Below, one piece after another: positions 1-8,275 of a stretch of DNA of 64,000 nucleotides; the first letter of the stretch is position 1; the number at the start of each line of letters is the position of its first letter. The notes under the pieces are model-generated. The model was not told the DNA's origin. It searched no databases and was given only the letters and a program-made list of their open reading frames with translations. The stretch is from assembly GCA_030412945.1 (NCBI GenBank), contig JAUHJS010000001.1, forward strand, positions 1 through 64,000. The letters run 5' to 3'. Both the position numbers and the translations under genes were made by a program. This DNA is from Shiella aurantiaca. Lineage in GTDB: Bacteria > Bacteroidota > Bacteroidia > Cytophagales > Cyclobacteriaceae.

Positions 1-1
1 A

Positions 2-2014
2 TTTACTCCGTTTCATCTTACAGTTTTAAAGTTAATTATTCTACTTTTAAACCGTACTGTTTTTGGGGGAGCTTACAACAATATAGACAACAAAGCCTGC
101 TGCAGCACCGACCAGCATCCGGACAAACCAAAAAAGCAGGAGGAAAAAACCTCCTCCAGTTTCCTGCAAACCTGGGGAAGTGGTATTGTAAGCCTTGTCA
201 TTCTGCTTGCAGGAATAGCCGCTGATCAATGGGGACAGCCTGCATTTTTCCAGGGATGGATCCGCATAGGCTGGTATGTGCTGGCCTATTTGCCTGTGGG
301 TTGGCCGGTATTGGTCAAAGGCTGGAAGTCCATACTGAAAGGTGATGTGTTCACTGAATTTTTCCTCATGGGCATAGCCACTCTGGGAGCTTTTGCCATA
401 GGCGAATATCCTGAGGCGGTGGCGGTGATGCTTTTCTATGCCATCGGGGAGCTGTTTCAGGATGCAGCAGTGAACAGGGCCAAACGCAACATCAAAGCCC
501 TGCTGGACATACGCCCGGATTCGGCCTCTGTATATAGAAGCGGGCAAATGGTGTCCGTACACCCGGAAGAAGTACAAATTGGGGAAACCATACAGGTGAA
601 ACCCGGAGAAAAAGTACCGCTCGATGGGGAAATGATCAGTGAAAAAAGCAGCTTCAATACTTCCGCCCTGACTGGTGAAAGTAAACCTGCCACCTACAAC
701 AAAGGAGAAAATGTGCTGGCTGGGATGGTGAATCTCGACAGGCTGATTGAGCTGAAAGTAACCAGACGGTTCAACGAAAGTTCACTTGCCCGCATCTTGG
801 AGCTGGTGCAGAACGCCACTGCCCGCAAGGCAAAAACCGAGCAGTTCATCCGTAAGTTTGCACGGGTTTACACACCCATTGTTACCTTTCTGGCAGTGGG
901 ATTGACCTTCCTGCCTTACTTTTTTGTAGAAAACTATGTGTTTGAAGACTGGCTTTACCGGGCATTAATCTTTTTGGTGATCTCATGTCCCTGTGCGCTT
1001 GTCATTTCTATTCCACTTGGTTATTTCGGAGGGATTGGGGCAGCTTCCCGCAAAGGCATATTATTCAAAGGTTCCAACTTTCTTGACCTCATGACCAGAG
1101 TGAACACCGTGGTGATGGACAAAACAGGTACGTTGACCAAGGGAGTGTTTGAAGTTCAGAAAGCCGTGACCATGGACGGAATTACTACAGATTGGCTTAG
1201 TCTGGCGGCTGCTATGGAAAGCAAATCCACCCATCCCATCGCAAAAGCCATTACAGAATATACTAAAAAGCAAGGCAAAGAAATTTCAGAACCCGAGCAA
1301 CAGGAAGAAATAGCCGGGCACGGTCTGAAAGGAAAAGTAAATGGTAAGCATGTGCTCATCGGCAATCAAAAGCTGATGGACAAGGAGGGGATCGTTACCT
1401 GTGCTGATGCTGCCGGAGAGGTTAATACCGTCATCCATATAGCCGTTGACCAAAAATATGCCGGTTACCTGGTGATAGCAGATGAACTCAAAGAGGATGC
1501 TGCCCAGGCAATCAATGCATTACACAAATCAGGAGTTCGGGAACTGATCATGCTGTCAGGAGACAAGAATGCAGTGACCCAACAAGTGGCAAAATCACTC
1601 GGAATAGATAAAGCCTTTGGTGATCTGTTACCGGAACAAAAGGTGGAAAAGGTTGAAGAACTGAAAAAGGATACCAACCGTATCATCGCTTTTGTGGGGG
1701 ACGGTATCAACGATGCTCCCGTCCTTGCTCTGGCAGATGTGGGCATGGCAATGGGTGGTTTGGGTAGTGATGCCGCCATCGAGACAGCCGATGTGGTCAT
1801 TCAGACCGACCAGCCCTCTAAAATTGCTACTGCTATTCAAATAGGTAAACAGACTAAACGGATCGTATGGCAAAATATCGGCCTGGCTTTCGGTGTAAAA
1901 GTCATAGTCCTTGCCTTGGGTGCCGGAGGCCTGGCCACTATGTGGGAAGCCGTATTTGCCGATGTGGGAGTGGCACTACTGGCAATATTGAATGCGGTGA
2001 GGATGCAAAAGTAA
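2..2014 (+). CDS. Heavy-metal translocating P1B-type ATPase, 5' end unresolved at window edge
   Basis: Inner-membrane ATP-driven efflux pump for soft divalent metals (Zn/Cd/Co/Pb type), judged from the CPC membrane motif. Visible motifs in order: TGES actuator loop (about 672-683), SCPCAL (about 982-999), phosphorylation site DKTGTLT (about 1117-1137), the HP motif of P1B pumps (STHP, about 1228) and GDGINDAP (about 1698-1721). The frame is open back to base 2 with no ATG; the first in-frame standard start is a GTG at 278, which would cut off the first membrane segments. Family-like sequence begins near 86 with a Cys-Cys pair, and a GGGGGAGC Shine-Dalgarno-like tract lies just upstream of an in-frame ATA at 83. 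The real start is therefore either outside the window or non-standard. No complete N-terminal HMA domain is visible. RteC follows 44 bp downstream. Confidence 0.85.
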   Translation, partial: FTPFHLTVLKLIILLLNRTVFGGAYNNIDNKACCSTDQHPDKPKKQEEKTSSSFLQTWGSGIVSLVILLAGIAADQWGQPAFFQGWIRIGWYVLAYLPVGWPVLVKGWKSILKGDVFTEFFLMGIATLGAFAIGEYPEAVAVMLFYAIGELFQDAAVNRAKRNIKALLDIRPDSASVYRSGQMVSVHPEEVQIGETIQVKPGEKVPLDGEMISEKSSFNTSALTGESKPATYNKGENVLAGMVNLDRLIELKVTRRFNESSLARILELVQNATARKAKTEQFIRKFARVYTPIVTFLAVGLTFLPYFFVENYVFEDWLYRALIFLVISCPCALVISIPLGYFGGIGAASRKGILFKGSNFLDLMTRVNTVVMDKTGTLTKGVFEVQKAVTMDGITTDWLSLAAAMESKSTHPIAKAITEYTKKQGKEISEPEQQEEIAGHGLKGKVNGKHVLIGNQKLMDKEGIVTCADAAGEVNTVIHIAVDQKYAGYLVIADELKEDAAQAINALHKSGVRELIMLSGDKNAVTQQVAKSLGIDKAFGDLLPEQKVEKVEELKKDTNRIIAFVGDGINDAPVLALADVGMAMGGLGSDAAIETADVVIQTDQPSKIATAIQIGKQTKRIVWQNIGLAFGVKVIVLALGAGGLATMWEAVFADVGVALLAILNAVRMQK

Positions 2015-2058
2015 TTAGGAATATTTAAAGCTATGGAAATGATAAACTCACTTTTTAA

Positions 2059-2907
2059 ATGTCTGATAACTATAACCAACTATATGAAGATTTAGAAGAA
2101 AAGCTTAGAATGATCGATTTGGAGGAAGATAACCTCCTCAAAAAATCTGAACAGAGCTTTCAAATGGTCCTGATTGCCATTAACCAGTTAAGGGAGGGCT
2201 TGACTAAAAACCCATTAGATTCTCAAGCTAGCGAAATCCTGTTTTTCAAGGAGATCAAACCGAAATTCGTTAGTAAGCTCATCTACCACCTCAGTGTATT
2301 CAATATTGAAACCAACAAACCCAACGGAGGGATCAAGGTAAGACGCAAGTACTATCAGAACGAGTTAGATAAGCTCAAACGGTACTTTGATAACAACCTG
2401 GAGTTTTACCGCTATTACCGGACACACAGCAACTACCTGGACCACAAGTATTTTGTCCGTGGCAAGCAAGATATACGCTTAACCCTTGATTCATTTTTTT
2501 TCGAGACCGATCCAAATTTCTCTACCAGCCATGATTTTAAAGTTTCCAACATCCTGGCCAATGATCTGCTCAACGTCTATTTGGAAGATGAATTGAATAA
2601 GCTGGATATGAGGGACTTAAGCAACGGAAAATCACAAGTCGAACCGAAGGGGAAAATGGCATGGACAGACTCCAAAGTAGCTCTGATTGAGCTGATGTAC
2701 GCCCTCCATGCCCGTGGGGTCTTTAACCATGGCAGAGCAGACTTGAAAGAAATTTCCAAATGTTTGGAAGACACATTTGGAGTAGATTTAGGGCAATACC
2801 ACCGCACATTCCTCGAAATACGTATCAGAAAGACAGGAAGGACGAAATTCCTCGATTCCCTGCATGAAAGCCTTATCCGCAGAATGGATGAAGCTGATGA
2901 GAAATAG
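2059..2907 (+). CDS. RteC-family regulator of mobile-element excision
   Basis: A 282-aa protein recognised as RteC domain by its overall sequence: a charged helical N-terminus, then segments FFKEIKPKFVSKLIYH and RYYRTHSNYLDHKYF, and a C-terminal part resembling a winged-helix fold. In CTnDOT-type Bacteroides elements RteC acts below the RteA/RteB two-component system and activates the excision operon; that role is known for the family and only inferred here. It starts 44 bp after the metal ATPase on the same strand and precedes a small HTH gene, the usual layout of regulatory modules in Bacteroidota conjugative elements. No RteA, RteB or excisionase operon lies in the window, so the element may be incomplete or continue to the left. 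Confidence 0.8.
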   Translation: MSDNYNQLYEDLEEKLRMIDLEEDNLLKKSEQSFQMVLIAINQLREGLTKNPLDSQASEILFFKEIKPKFVSKLIYHLSVFNIETNKPNGGIKVRRKYYQNELDKLKRYFDNNLEFYRYYRTHSNYLDHKYFVRGKQDIRLTLDSFFFETDPNFSTSHDFKVSNILANDLLNVYLEDELNKLDMRDLSNGKSQVEPKGKMAWTDSKVALIELMYALHARGVFNHGRADLKEISKCLEDTFGVDLGQYHRTFLEIRIRKTGRTKFLDSLHESLIRRMDEADEK

Positions 2908-2996
2908 CACAAAATCTTTCCCAACTTCGGTTTGCCTTGTGAATAAAACCCACTAAACGGGAACATCTTCGCTATTCAATCAACATTTGTTAAGAT

Positions 2997-3278
2997 ATGG
3001 CAGCAGAAGTTATTACTACGGATGACCTTCGTGAGTTCAAGATCGAACTCCTGGAAGATCTCAAAAGGCTACTCAAAGAACACTCAGGCCAGCCTTCCAA
3101 GAAATGGCTAAAGTCCTATGAAGTCCGCAAACTCCTGAGCATTTCGCCCGGTACGTTGCAGAACCTGAGGGTAAACGGCACATTGCCTTTTACCAAGATC
3201 GGGGGCGTGATTTACTATGACTATGCTGACATTCAGTCTATGCTCCAGTCCAACAAGTTTCAAAACCGATTGAGGTAA
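2997..3278 (+). CDS. Helix-turn-helix (HTH_17/excisionase-like) DNA-binding protein
   Basis: A 93-aa protein. Residues about 35-90 contain a MerR/excisionase-type HTH: WLKSYEVRKLLSISPGTLQNLRVNGTLPFTKIGG is the typical helix-turn-helix plus wing, here spanning roughly 37-70. Small proteins of this type are widespread in Bacteroidota conjugative transposons, usually beside a replication-initiator-like gene, where they act as recombination directionality factors or regulators. It lies 89 bp after RteC and 16 bp before the next gene, so it probably shares a transcript with the two genes that follow. The exact role (Xis-like or transcriptional) cannot be told from sequence alone. Confidence 0.75.
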   Translation: MAAEVITTDDLREFKIELLEDLKRLLKEHSGQPSKKWLKSYEVRKLLSISPGTLQNLRVNGTLPFTKIGGVIYYDYADIQSMLQSNKFQNRLR

Positions 3279-3294
3279 AAGCACATGGCCGGGC

Positions 3295-4056
3295 ATGAAC
3301 TACATCAGGCACCTTTCCGCAGCGTTCCAGCAGATGGATGCAGATACCAGGCTCACGCCCTACCATATCAGTTTGTATATGGCCTTGTTTAGGCGGTGGA
3401 ACCTCAACTTTTTTAAGAACCCGATATCCGTATCTCGGGACGAACTCATGAGATTGTCAAAAATCGGTTCGGTAAACACCTATACCAAGTGCCTGAAGGA
3501 ATTGGATCGTTACGGATTTATCCGCTACGAACCTTCCTACAATCCGCACCGGGGCAGCCACATTTACCTGTACAGTTTTGATAAAGGTAGTGAGTCAGGT
3601 ACTGATACAGGCAGTGAAATAGCTGTGAGACCTTATACAAACAATACAAACCCTTTAAACAATGAAAACGAAACAAACTTGGGTGAGCAAGCAAAAAAAA
3701 TTGATTCAAGTTCAAATGTGGAAGAAATGAAGAAAGAGAAAAGTTCCGCAAAAAGAGAAAGAACGTCAGGCTATGGCCCGGACATTCCTCCTCTGGAGGA
3801 GCATGTCAAAATTTACTTTGAAGAAAAAGGCTATCCGCCCGTAGAGGCAGAAAAGTTTTACAACTACTTCCAGAGTAATGGCTGGCTGGTAGGTGGCCGT
3901 TCCAAAATGAAAGACTGGAAAGCAGCCGCCCGTAACTGGATGTTGAACGCCCAAAAATTTAATGCCTATGCAAAAGATCAGCGAAACCATCAGCAAGGCC
4001 CTAAACCAGGAAACCTCCACACAGGAACCGGGAAAGACTATGGCGAACCGCTCTGA
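3295..4056 (+). CDS. Replication-initiator-like / mobile-element regulatory protein
   Basis: A 253-aa protein of a family often annotated as transcriptional regulator in Bacteroidota mobile elements. The N-terminal 95 residues (HISLYMALFRRWN, then ISVSRDELMRLSKIGS and KCLKELDRYGFIRYEPS) look like a winged helix of phage or plasmid initiator type. A low-complexity Asn/Ser/Lys linker covers about 100-160. The C-terminal 60 residues (YFEEKGYPPVEAEKFYNYF, then the DWKAAARNWM motif) resemble the DnaD/phage replisome-organiser C-terminus. Its 3' end overlaps the next ORF, a DnaC-like ATPase. Initiator plus helicase-loader ATPase would fit extrachromosomal replication of an excised element; that pairing is inference. 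Confidence 0.6.
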   Translation: MNYIRHLSAAFQQMDADTRLTPYHISLYMALFRRWNLNFFKNPISVSRDELMRLSKIGSVNTYTKCLKELDRYGFIRYEPSYNPHRGSHIYLYSFDKGSESGTDTGSEIAVRPYTNNTNPLNNENETNLGEQAKKIDSSSNVEEMKKEKSSAKRERTSGYGPDIPPLEEHVKIYFEEKGYPPVEAEKFYNYFQSNGWLVGGRSKMKDWKAAARNWMLNAQKFNAYAKDQRNHQQGPKPGNLHTGTGKDYGEPL

Positions 4057-4696
4057 TTCAGAGGAAATACGAAGCAACATTATCCAATTCGATAAATGCC
4101 TTGAATTTCTTGAAAAGGCAGGCAAAGAATACATCAGCTCAAAATTCAGGATATGTAGGGAAGATCATCTTATCCTGTTCAAACTTCTGATCTATTTTTA
4201 CCGTGATGAGGTCAATGCGAAAAGACACAGCATTGACCTCCATAAAGGCATCCTGATCACAGGCCCGGTCGGCTGTGGCAAAACCTCCCTAATGACCTTA
4301 CTTCGCTTCATGCTTTCACCCAAAGAGCAATACATCATCAAATCCACCCGTGACATTACACTGGAATTCATCCAGGACGGCTATACGGTCATCAACAAAT
4401 ACTCCAAAGCAGCCTTTCAGCAAACGAGTGGTGAGCTGTCTCCAAAATCCTACTGCTTCGATGACCTGGGCGTGGAATCCAACATCAAGTATTACGGCAA
4501 TGAAACCAATGTGATGGCAGAAATCCTCCTGAGCCGCTATGATATGTTCATCAGCCGACACATGCTTACCCACGCCACCACCAACCTTTCTGCCAGTGAA
4601 ATTGAAAGCTGCTATGGCAATCGGGTTAGGAGCAGGTTGAGAGAGATGATGAATGTGATTGCTTTTGATAAGGAGGCGAAGGATAAGAGAGTGTGA
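4040..4696 (+). CDS. DnaC/IstB-like P-loop ATPase
   Basis: AAA+ family ATPase. Counting from the ATG at 4040, Walker A is GPVGCGKT at residues 75-82 and the acidic Walker B is FDDLG near 139-143, followed by a sensor-like HATTN and an arginine-rich end (NRVRSRLREM). An alternative ATG at 3962 in the same frame gives 244 aa but overlaps the upstream gene by 95 bp; I prefer 4040 (17-bp overlap) because GGGAAAG precedes it at a suitable distance. The fold matches helicase-loader or transposition-accessory ATPases. With the upstream initiator-like gene it may form a replication module for the mobile element. The coding sequence ends one base before a repeat region that separates it from the Fic gene. 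Confidence 0.7.
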   Translation: MANRSDSEEIRSNIIQFDKCLEFLEKAGKEYISSKFRICREDHLILFKLLIYFYRDEVNAKRHSIDLHKGILITGPVGCGKTSLMTLLRFMLSPKEQYIIKSTRDITLEFIQDGYTVINKYSKAAFQQTSGELSPKSYCFDDLGVESNIKYYGNETNVMAEILLSRYDMFISRHMLTHATTNLSASEIESCYGNRVRSRLREMMNVIAFDKEAKDKRV

Positions 4697-4830
4697 CATG
4701 TCCTATCATGGTACACGTTTAGGTTTTCATGTACCAGTTTCATGGTTTTTGTCTCATGTCCCATCATGGTACATATAACTTGTTTCATGTACCATTTTTT
4801 GTATTTTTGTCTCACGTATCCATCAAAATG
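4697..4830 (+). repeat. 58-bp tandem repeat with inverted repeats, candidate operator of the Fic gene
   Basis: Two full 58-bp units begin at 4697 and 4755, and a third partial unit begins at 4813 and runs into the Fic start codon at 4828. Each full unit carries the inverted pair TGGTACA / TGTACCA (4709-4715 with 4730-4736, and 4767-4773 with 4788-4794), both with a 14-bp spacer. The phase is exactly preserved while the spacers differ between units. This is seen directly; the operator role is inferred from the position and from the C-terminal winged-helix-like part of the Fic protein. Confidence 0.75.
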
Positions 4831-5922
4831 AAAAACATTAATCCTTCAAAGCCATTCAATGACCTGCCACTTTTACCTCCACCGTTGGAAAAAGTGGAGG
4901 CTATCCAAATCCTCAAACAGGAAAGTAAAGCTGCTGTTGCCCTTGCTGAGTTGAAGGGATTGGCAAGAACCTTACCTAATCAAGGTATTTTGATCAACGC
5001 CATCGTACTTAAAGAAGCACAGGCCAGCTCGGAAGTAGAGAATATCATTACTACACATGACAAGCTTTATCAGGCTTTAGCAGCTAAGACCATAACCATT
5101 GATCCTTCAACAAAGGAAGTCTTACGGTACAGGGAAGCCCTGCTTTATGGCTTTGAAGAAATTAAAACGAAAGGCTTCTTGAACACCAATGGAATTGCAA
5201 GAATTCAGGCCATATTGGAAGAGAACGAAGCTGGGATCAGACAACTACCGGGTACTTCTTTGAAAAACGACCTTACAGGTGAAACAATATATACACCACC
5301 GGACGATAAAGACGCAATAATTAAGCTGATGAAAAACCTGGAGGATTTCATTAATGCTGAACCCGCTGAAATATCTCCCCTGATCAGGATGGCCATACAA
5401 CACTACCAGTTCGAAAGTATCCACCCATTCTATGACGGAAATGGACGTACAGGCAGGATTATAAACGTGCTTTACCTCATACTTCACAACCTGTTGGAAA
5501 TACCCATGCTATACCTCAGCGGCTACATTATTGGTCACAAAGGGGCTTACTACAGATTGCTACAAGAAGTGAGGACTAAAGACAATTGGGAAGGTTGGAT
5601 ACTGTTTATGTTGAAAGCGATTGAAGATACTGCTACAAAAGCCATTTCCCAGATTAATGGGATTAACAGTATTTTCAATGAGATTCAGGATAAGGTAAAG
5701 TCAGAAGCCCCGAAAATCTATTCGAAGGATTTGATTGAACAATTGTTCGTACACCCATACACCAAAATAGAGTACATCTCCAGTGGGCTGGGTGTAGAAA
5801 GAAAAGCCGCTTCCAGGTATTTAAAAACCTTGGAATCCATTGGGATATTAAAGCTGGAGCCAATCGGTAAAGAGAATATTTTCATCAACCAGCAATTGTA
5901 TCACCTATTGAAGCAAAATTAG
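4828..5922 (+). CDS. Class II Fic family protein (predicted AMP-transferase)
   Basis: A 364-aa Fic protein. The catalytic motif HPFYDGNGRTGR is complete at residues 199-210, and an inhibitory helix motif S-x-x-x-E-N (SSEVEN, 67-72) sits N-terminal to it, which defines class II Fic proteins with intramolecular autoinhibition. The C-terminal about 70 residues (YISSGLGVERKAASRYLKTL) resemble a winged helix. The family transfers AMP, or sometimes other phosphates, to hydroxyls of target proteins. The start at 4828 (MKNINPSK) is preferred: the 33 extra residues of the longer frame from 4729 are encoded by the tandem repeat and are low quality. Three bases separate it from the HNH gene. The repeats at the promoter plus a DNA-binding-like tail suggest self-regulation (inference). 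Confidence 0.88.
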   Translation: MKNINPSKPFNDLPLLPPPLEKVEAIQILKQESKAAVALAELKGLARTLPNQGILINAIVLKEAQASSEVENIITTHDKLYQALAAKTITIDPSTKEVLRYREALLYGFEEIKTKGFLNTNGIARIQAILEENEAGIRQLPGTSLKNDLTGETIYTPPDDKDAIIKLMKNLEDFINAEPAEISPLIRMAIQHYQFESIHPFYDGNGRTGRIINVLYLILHNLLEIPMLYLSGYIIGHKGAYYRLLQEVRTKDNWEGWILFMLKAIEDTATKAISQINGINSIFNEIQDKVKSEAPKIYSKDLIEQLFVHPYTKIEYISSGLGVERKAASRYLKTLESIGILKLEPIGKENIFINQQLYHLLKQN

Positions 5923-5925
5923 ATT

Positions 5926-6606
5926 ATGGCAAAAGCTCGAAAATCAATACCTCAAAAGACGAAATCACTGTTGCAGCAAGAAATTAACTCCCAATGTCCG
6001 ATCTGTGATAATTCAAATGTTGACCATTTCGAGATTCATCACATTGATGAAAACCCCGACAATAACACCTCTGAAAACCTTTTGATGCTTTGCCCGATTT
6101 GCCATTCCAAAATTACTAAGGGTGATATTAAGCAAGAGGAGGTCAAACAAATCAAGAACTACCTCATTATAAAAACCAAAGGCAAATCCAGTGCAAAGTC
6201 ATCAAATACCATCAACATCAAAGGAAGTGTGTCCAACTCTACAGTAGCCAATTCAATTAGTGCTGAAACTATTATTTATAAATCTAGAAGCAAACCGAAA
6301 ATGGAATTTGCAGATGGTGCCATTGGCAAAAAGGCAGAGCTAAAAAACTATGTAAAGCATTTGATTGATCGCTACAACGAGTACAAGGAAGGGGATGTAG
6401 GCAAATCAAAAATGAATTATGCCGCTATTTGGGGTATCATCAAAAAAGAATTCAAGGCAAGTGCCTATCAAATCCCAGAGACCCAATTTGAGGCACTTTG
6501 TGTATTTCTTCAAAATCGGATTGACAATACAAAACAAGGAAGGATTAACAGAGGAAAGGGCTTTAAGAATTATTCAACATTCGTTGAAATCTATGGTGGG
6601 GAGTAA
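5926..6606 (+). CDS. HNH-motif protein (predicted nuclease)
   Basis: A 226-aa protein with an HNH-type zinc and nuclease module: Cys24-x2-Cys27, the HH pair at 38-39 in FEIHHIDENPDNNTSENL, the motif Asn, then Cys56-x2-Cys59-His60. The middle (about 90-125) is a low-complexity linker rich in Ser/Asn, and the C-terminal 90 residues form a helical domain (NYAAIWGIIKKEF) I do not recognise. Such proteins nick or cut DNA, or occasionally RNA, with a beta-beta-alpha-metal site. It starts 3 bp after the Fic gene and overlaps the next gene by 14 bp, so the three are very likely co-expressed. Whether it is a defence effector, a homing-type enzyme or a partner of Fic is unknown. Confidence 0.75.
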   Translation: MAKARKSIPQKTKSLLQQEINSQCPICDNSNVDHFEIHHIDENPDNNTSENLLMLCPICHSKITKGDIKQEEVKQIKNYLIIKTKGKSSAKSSNTINIKGSVSNSTVANSISAETIIYKSRSKPKMEFADGAIGKKAELKNYVKHLIDRYNEYKEGDVGKSKMNYAAIWGIIKKEFKASAYQIPETQFEALCVFLQNRIDNTKQGRINRGKGFKNYSTFVEIYGGE

Positions 6607-7390
6607 GCTGAGCAACCTTGATTGGCTGAAAAAAAGATGCCCAATTCAGCCTAAAAAATGGCATACTGAAAAGGTGCTTAGAATAAATGAAATTGAGAAC
6701 TATAGGTTCTATTCTCGGAATTCAACAAAGCACTACAGAGGAATTATTAACCTGGCAGATATAAAGGGCATTCACTACGCCTATGCTTATAATGATGCTA
6801 GTGATATTACTTGGATTGACTTATTAAATAATTTGAAAAGGTTTAAGGATATTCGTCATTCAAATATGACCTATGAAGAGCTGATTGAGCATGCCCAAAG
6901 TGATTACAACGAATCCAGGACGGTTTCAAAGTTTGGTTCTCTTTATTTTACTACTACGGGTCAGCACAGAATGGCATTGTGCAAATTTCTTAATTTGGAA
7001 AAAGTTACAGTACAAATTAACGAGTACACGTTTAATCATGAAAAGTATAATACCTATAAGGCTAGAAAGAAATTCATAAAACAGCTGTTAGATAGATCCC
7101 TAATTTCTGAGGAATTATCAGAATCAGAATTAATGAGTTTTGAACACGGCATAAACCTGAATATCAGAGGAGTTTTCATAATGTTTGAAGACCAAGTATT
7201 TGATGGAATTATTAATCTTTACGATAGTCTTCACACCAACAAAGTGTTAATGACTTTTGAGTCCTTAATCTATGGTAAACCTTCTCCTTTTAATAATGAC
7301 ATCAGAAGCAAATCTGACCTACCTCAATTCAAGTACTTTTTAAGAAAATGTAAAGCGGAAGTGCTGAGTGATGTTTTACATGCATCATAA
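6593..7390 (+). CDS. ParB/sulfiredoxin-like domain protein
   Basis: A 265-aa protein. The segment around residue 123 (TTTGQHRMALCKFLNLEKVTVQI) resembles the motif of ParB N-terminal (sulfiredoxin-like) domains, where G-x-H-R is followed by a short helix and a beta strand. No ParB-type HTH domain is evident, and the C-terminal 120 residues are unfamiliar. I chose the ATG at 6593, which overlaps the HNH gene by 14 bp; the longer frame from 6419 lies on top of the HNH coding sequence. Stand-alone ParB-like domains occur as nucleases, CTP-binding switches or in defence systems. Tight coupling with Fic and HNH suggests a three-gene module, inferred from layout only. Confidence 0.5.
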   Translation: MVGSKLSNLDWLKKRCPIQPKKWHTEKVLRINEIENYRFYSRNSTKHYRGIINLADIKGIHYAYAYNDASDITWIDLLNNLKRFKDIRHSNMTYEELIEHAQSDYNESRTVSKFGSLYFTTTGQHRMALCKFLNLEKVTVQINEYTFNHEKYNTYKARKKFIKQLLDRSLISEELSESELMSFEHGINLNIRGVFIMFEDQVFDGIINLYDSLHTNKVLMTFESLIYGKPSPFNNDIRSKSDLPQFKYFLRKCKAEVLSDVLHAS

Positions 7391-8275
7391 TCCCATTCAA
7401 AGAGAAGCGAATTAGGGTCAATCCTTTATCAAAAGAGATTCCCTCTGCACAACCCATGTGCCTCCAGCCTGCTCATTCCGCTGCGCTACACTCACAAGCT
7501 TCCAGCACCGCACAGCAAGAGTAGCCCGTTATTCCGTTCCGTTACACTGCACTCCATACCGTGCCACACTTGCTTTTTCCCACCGCACAAAACCCACGCA
7601 GGAAAAGCGGTGTTCGTCTTCCGCCCTCGGCAAAGCATCATGCCAGGCCACCACAGCCCATTTTTTGATAGTGTTTATTTTTCAAAGGTCAAAAAATAAG
7701 CTGTGTTGCCTTTCAGGTCTCCGCTGAAGCTCCGAGCCTGGCATGCTGCTTGCATCTCGGTTGTCATCCTCACGGCAGCCTACTTTGTCTGCTTTTGCCG
7801 CCTCTCTACACTCCGCTATCGCTTCGTTCCGCTCAGCCGCAACGCATCCACCGGCTGCCAGTGTTTTTGCTCGCCTGCGGGTCGCTGCGGGCTGCGGGCT
7901 GTCATGCTTTTTGCACCAACGCAACGGTATCCTTGCACACAGGCAATCGCTTATACCTTTCCCAACACTCAAAAGGCAAAAAATCACGCCAGCCCTTGTG
8001 TAGTTCCGTTCCATTCCGGGCTTTTGTGGAGGATCAAATTACGAAAGCCCTGCATTCCACTTCACACATAGCAAGCCCCCGCAGTTCGTACCTCACTGCT
8101 TTCCGGTCTAGCCCCCTTGCTCCACTCGCAGGCGGCTCGCAAGCCTCCGTTCGTTCCTCTCTACGGCTGGCTTGGCCGTTCGTCCATTACGCTGCGCTCC
8201 ACAGCCTCCGCCCAGCCGTTTTGGTTTTCCTGCGTTCCCGCACTAAATTCAATTTCTTAGTTATTCAGGACGTCT
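7391..8275. other. C-rich non-coding stretch between ParB-like and PIN-like genes
   Basis: About 885 bp with no convincing gene. The + strand is markedly C-rich and G-poor, with recurring short phrases such as CCGCTGCGCTACACTC, CTCCGCTATCGCTTCG and TACGCTGCGCTCCACAG. Several long open frames exist on both strands, but they are Ser/Cys/Arg-rich and overlap each other, as expected from a stop-poor biased composition. The function is unknown. Confidence 0.6.

Noticed and set aside
3962..4039. Longer start for the DnaC-like ATPase
   Set aside because: It would overlap the upstream gene by 95 bp; the ATG at 4040 has a better ribosome-binding sequence. Not excluded.
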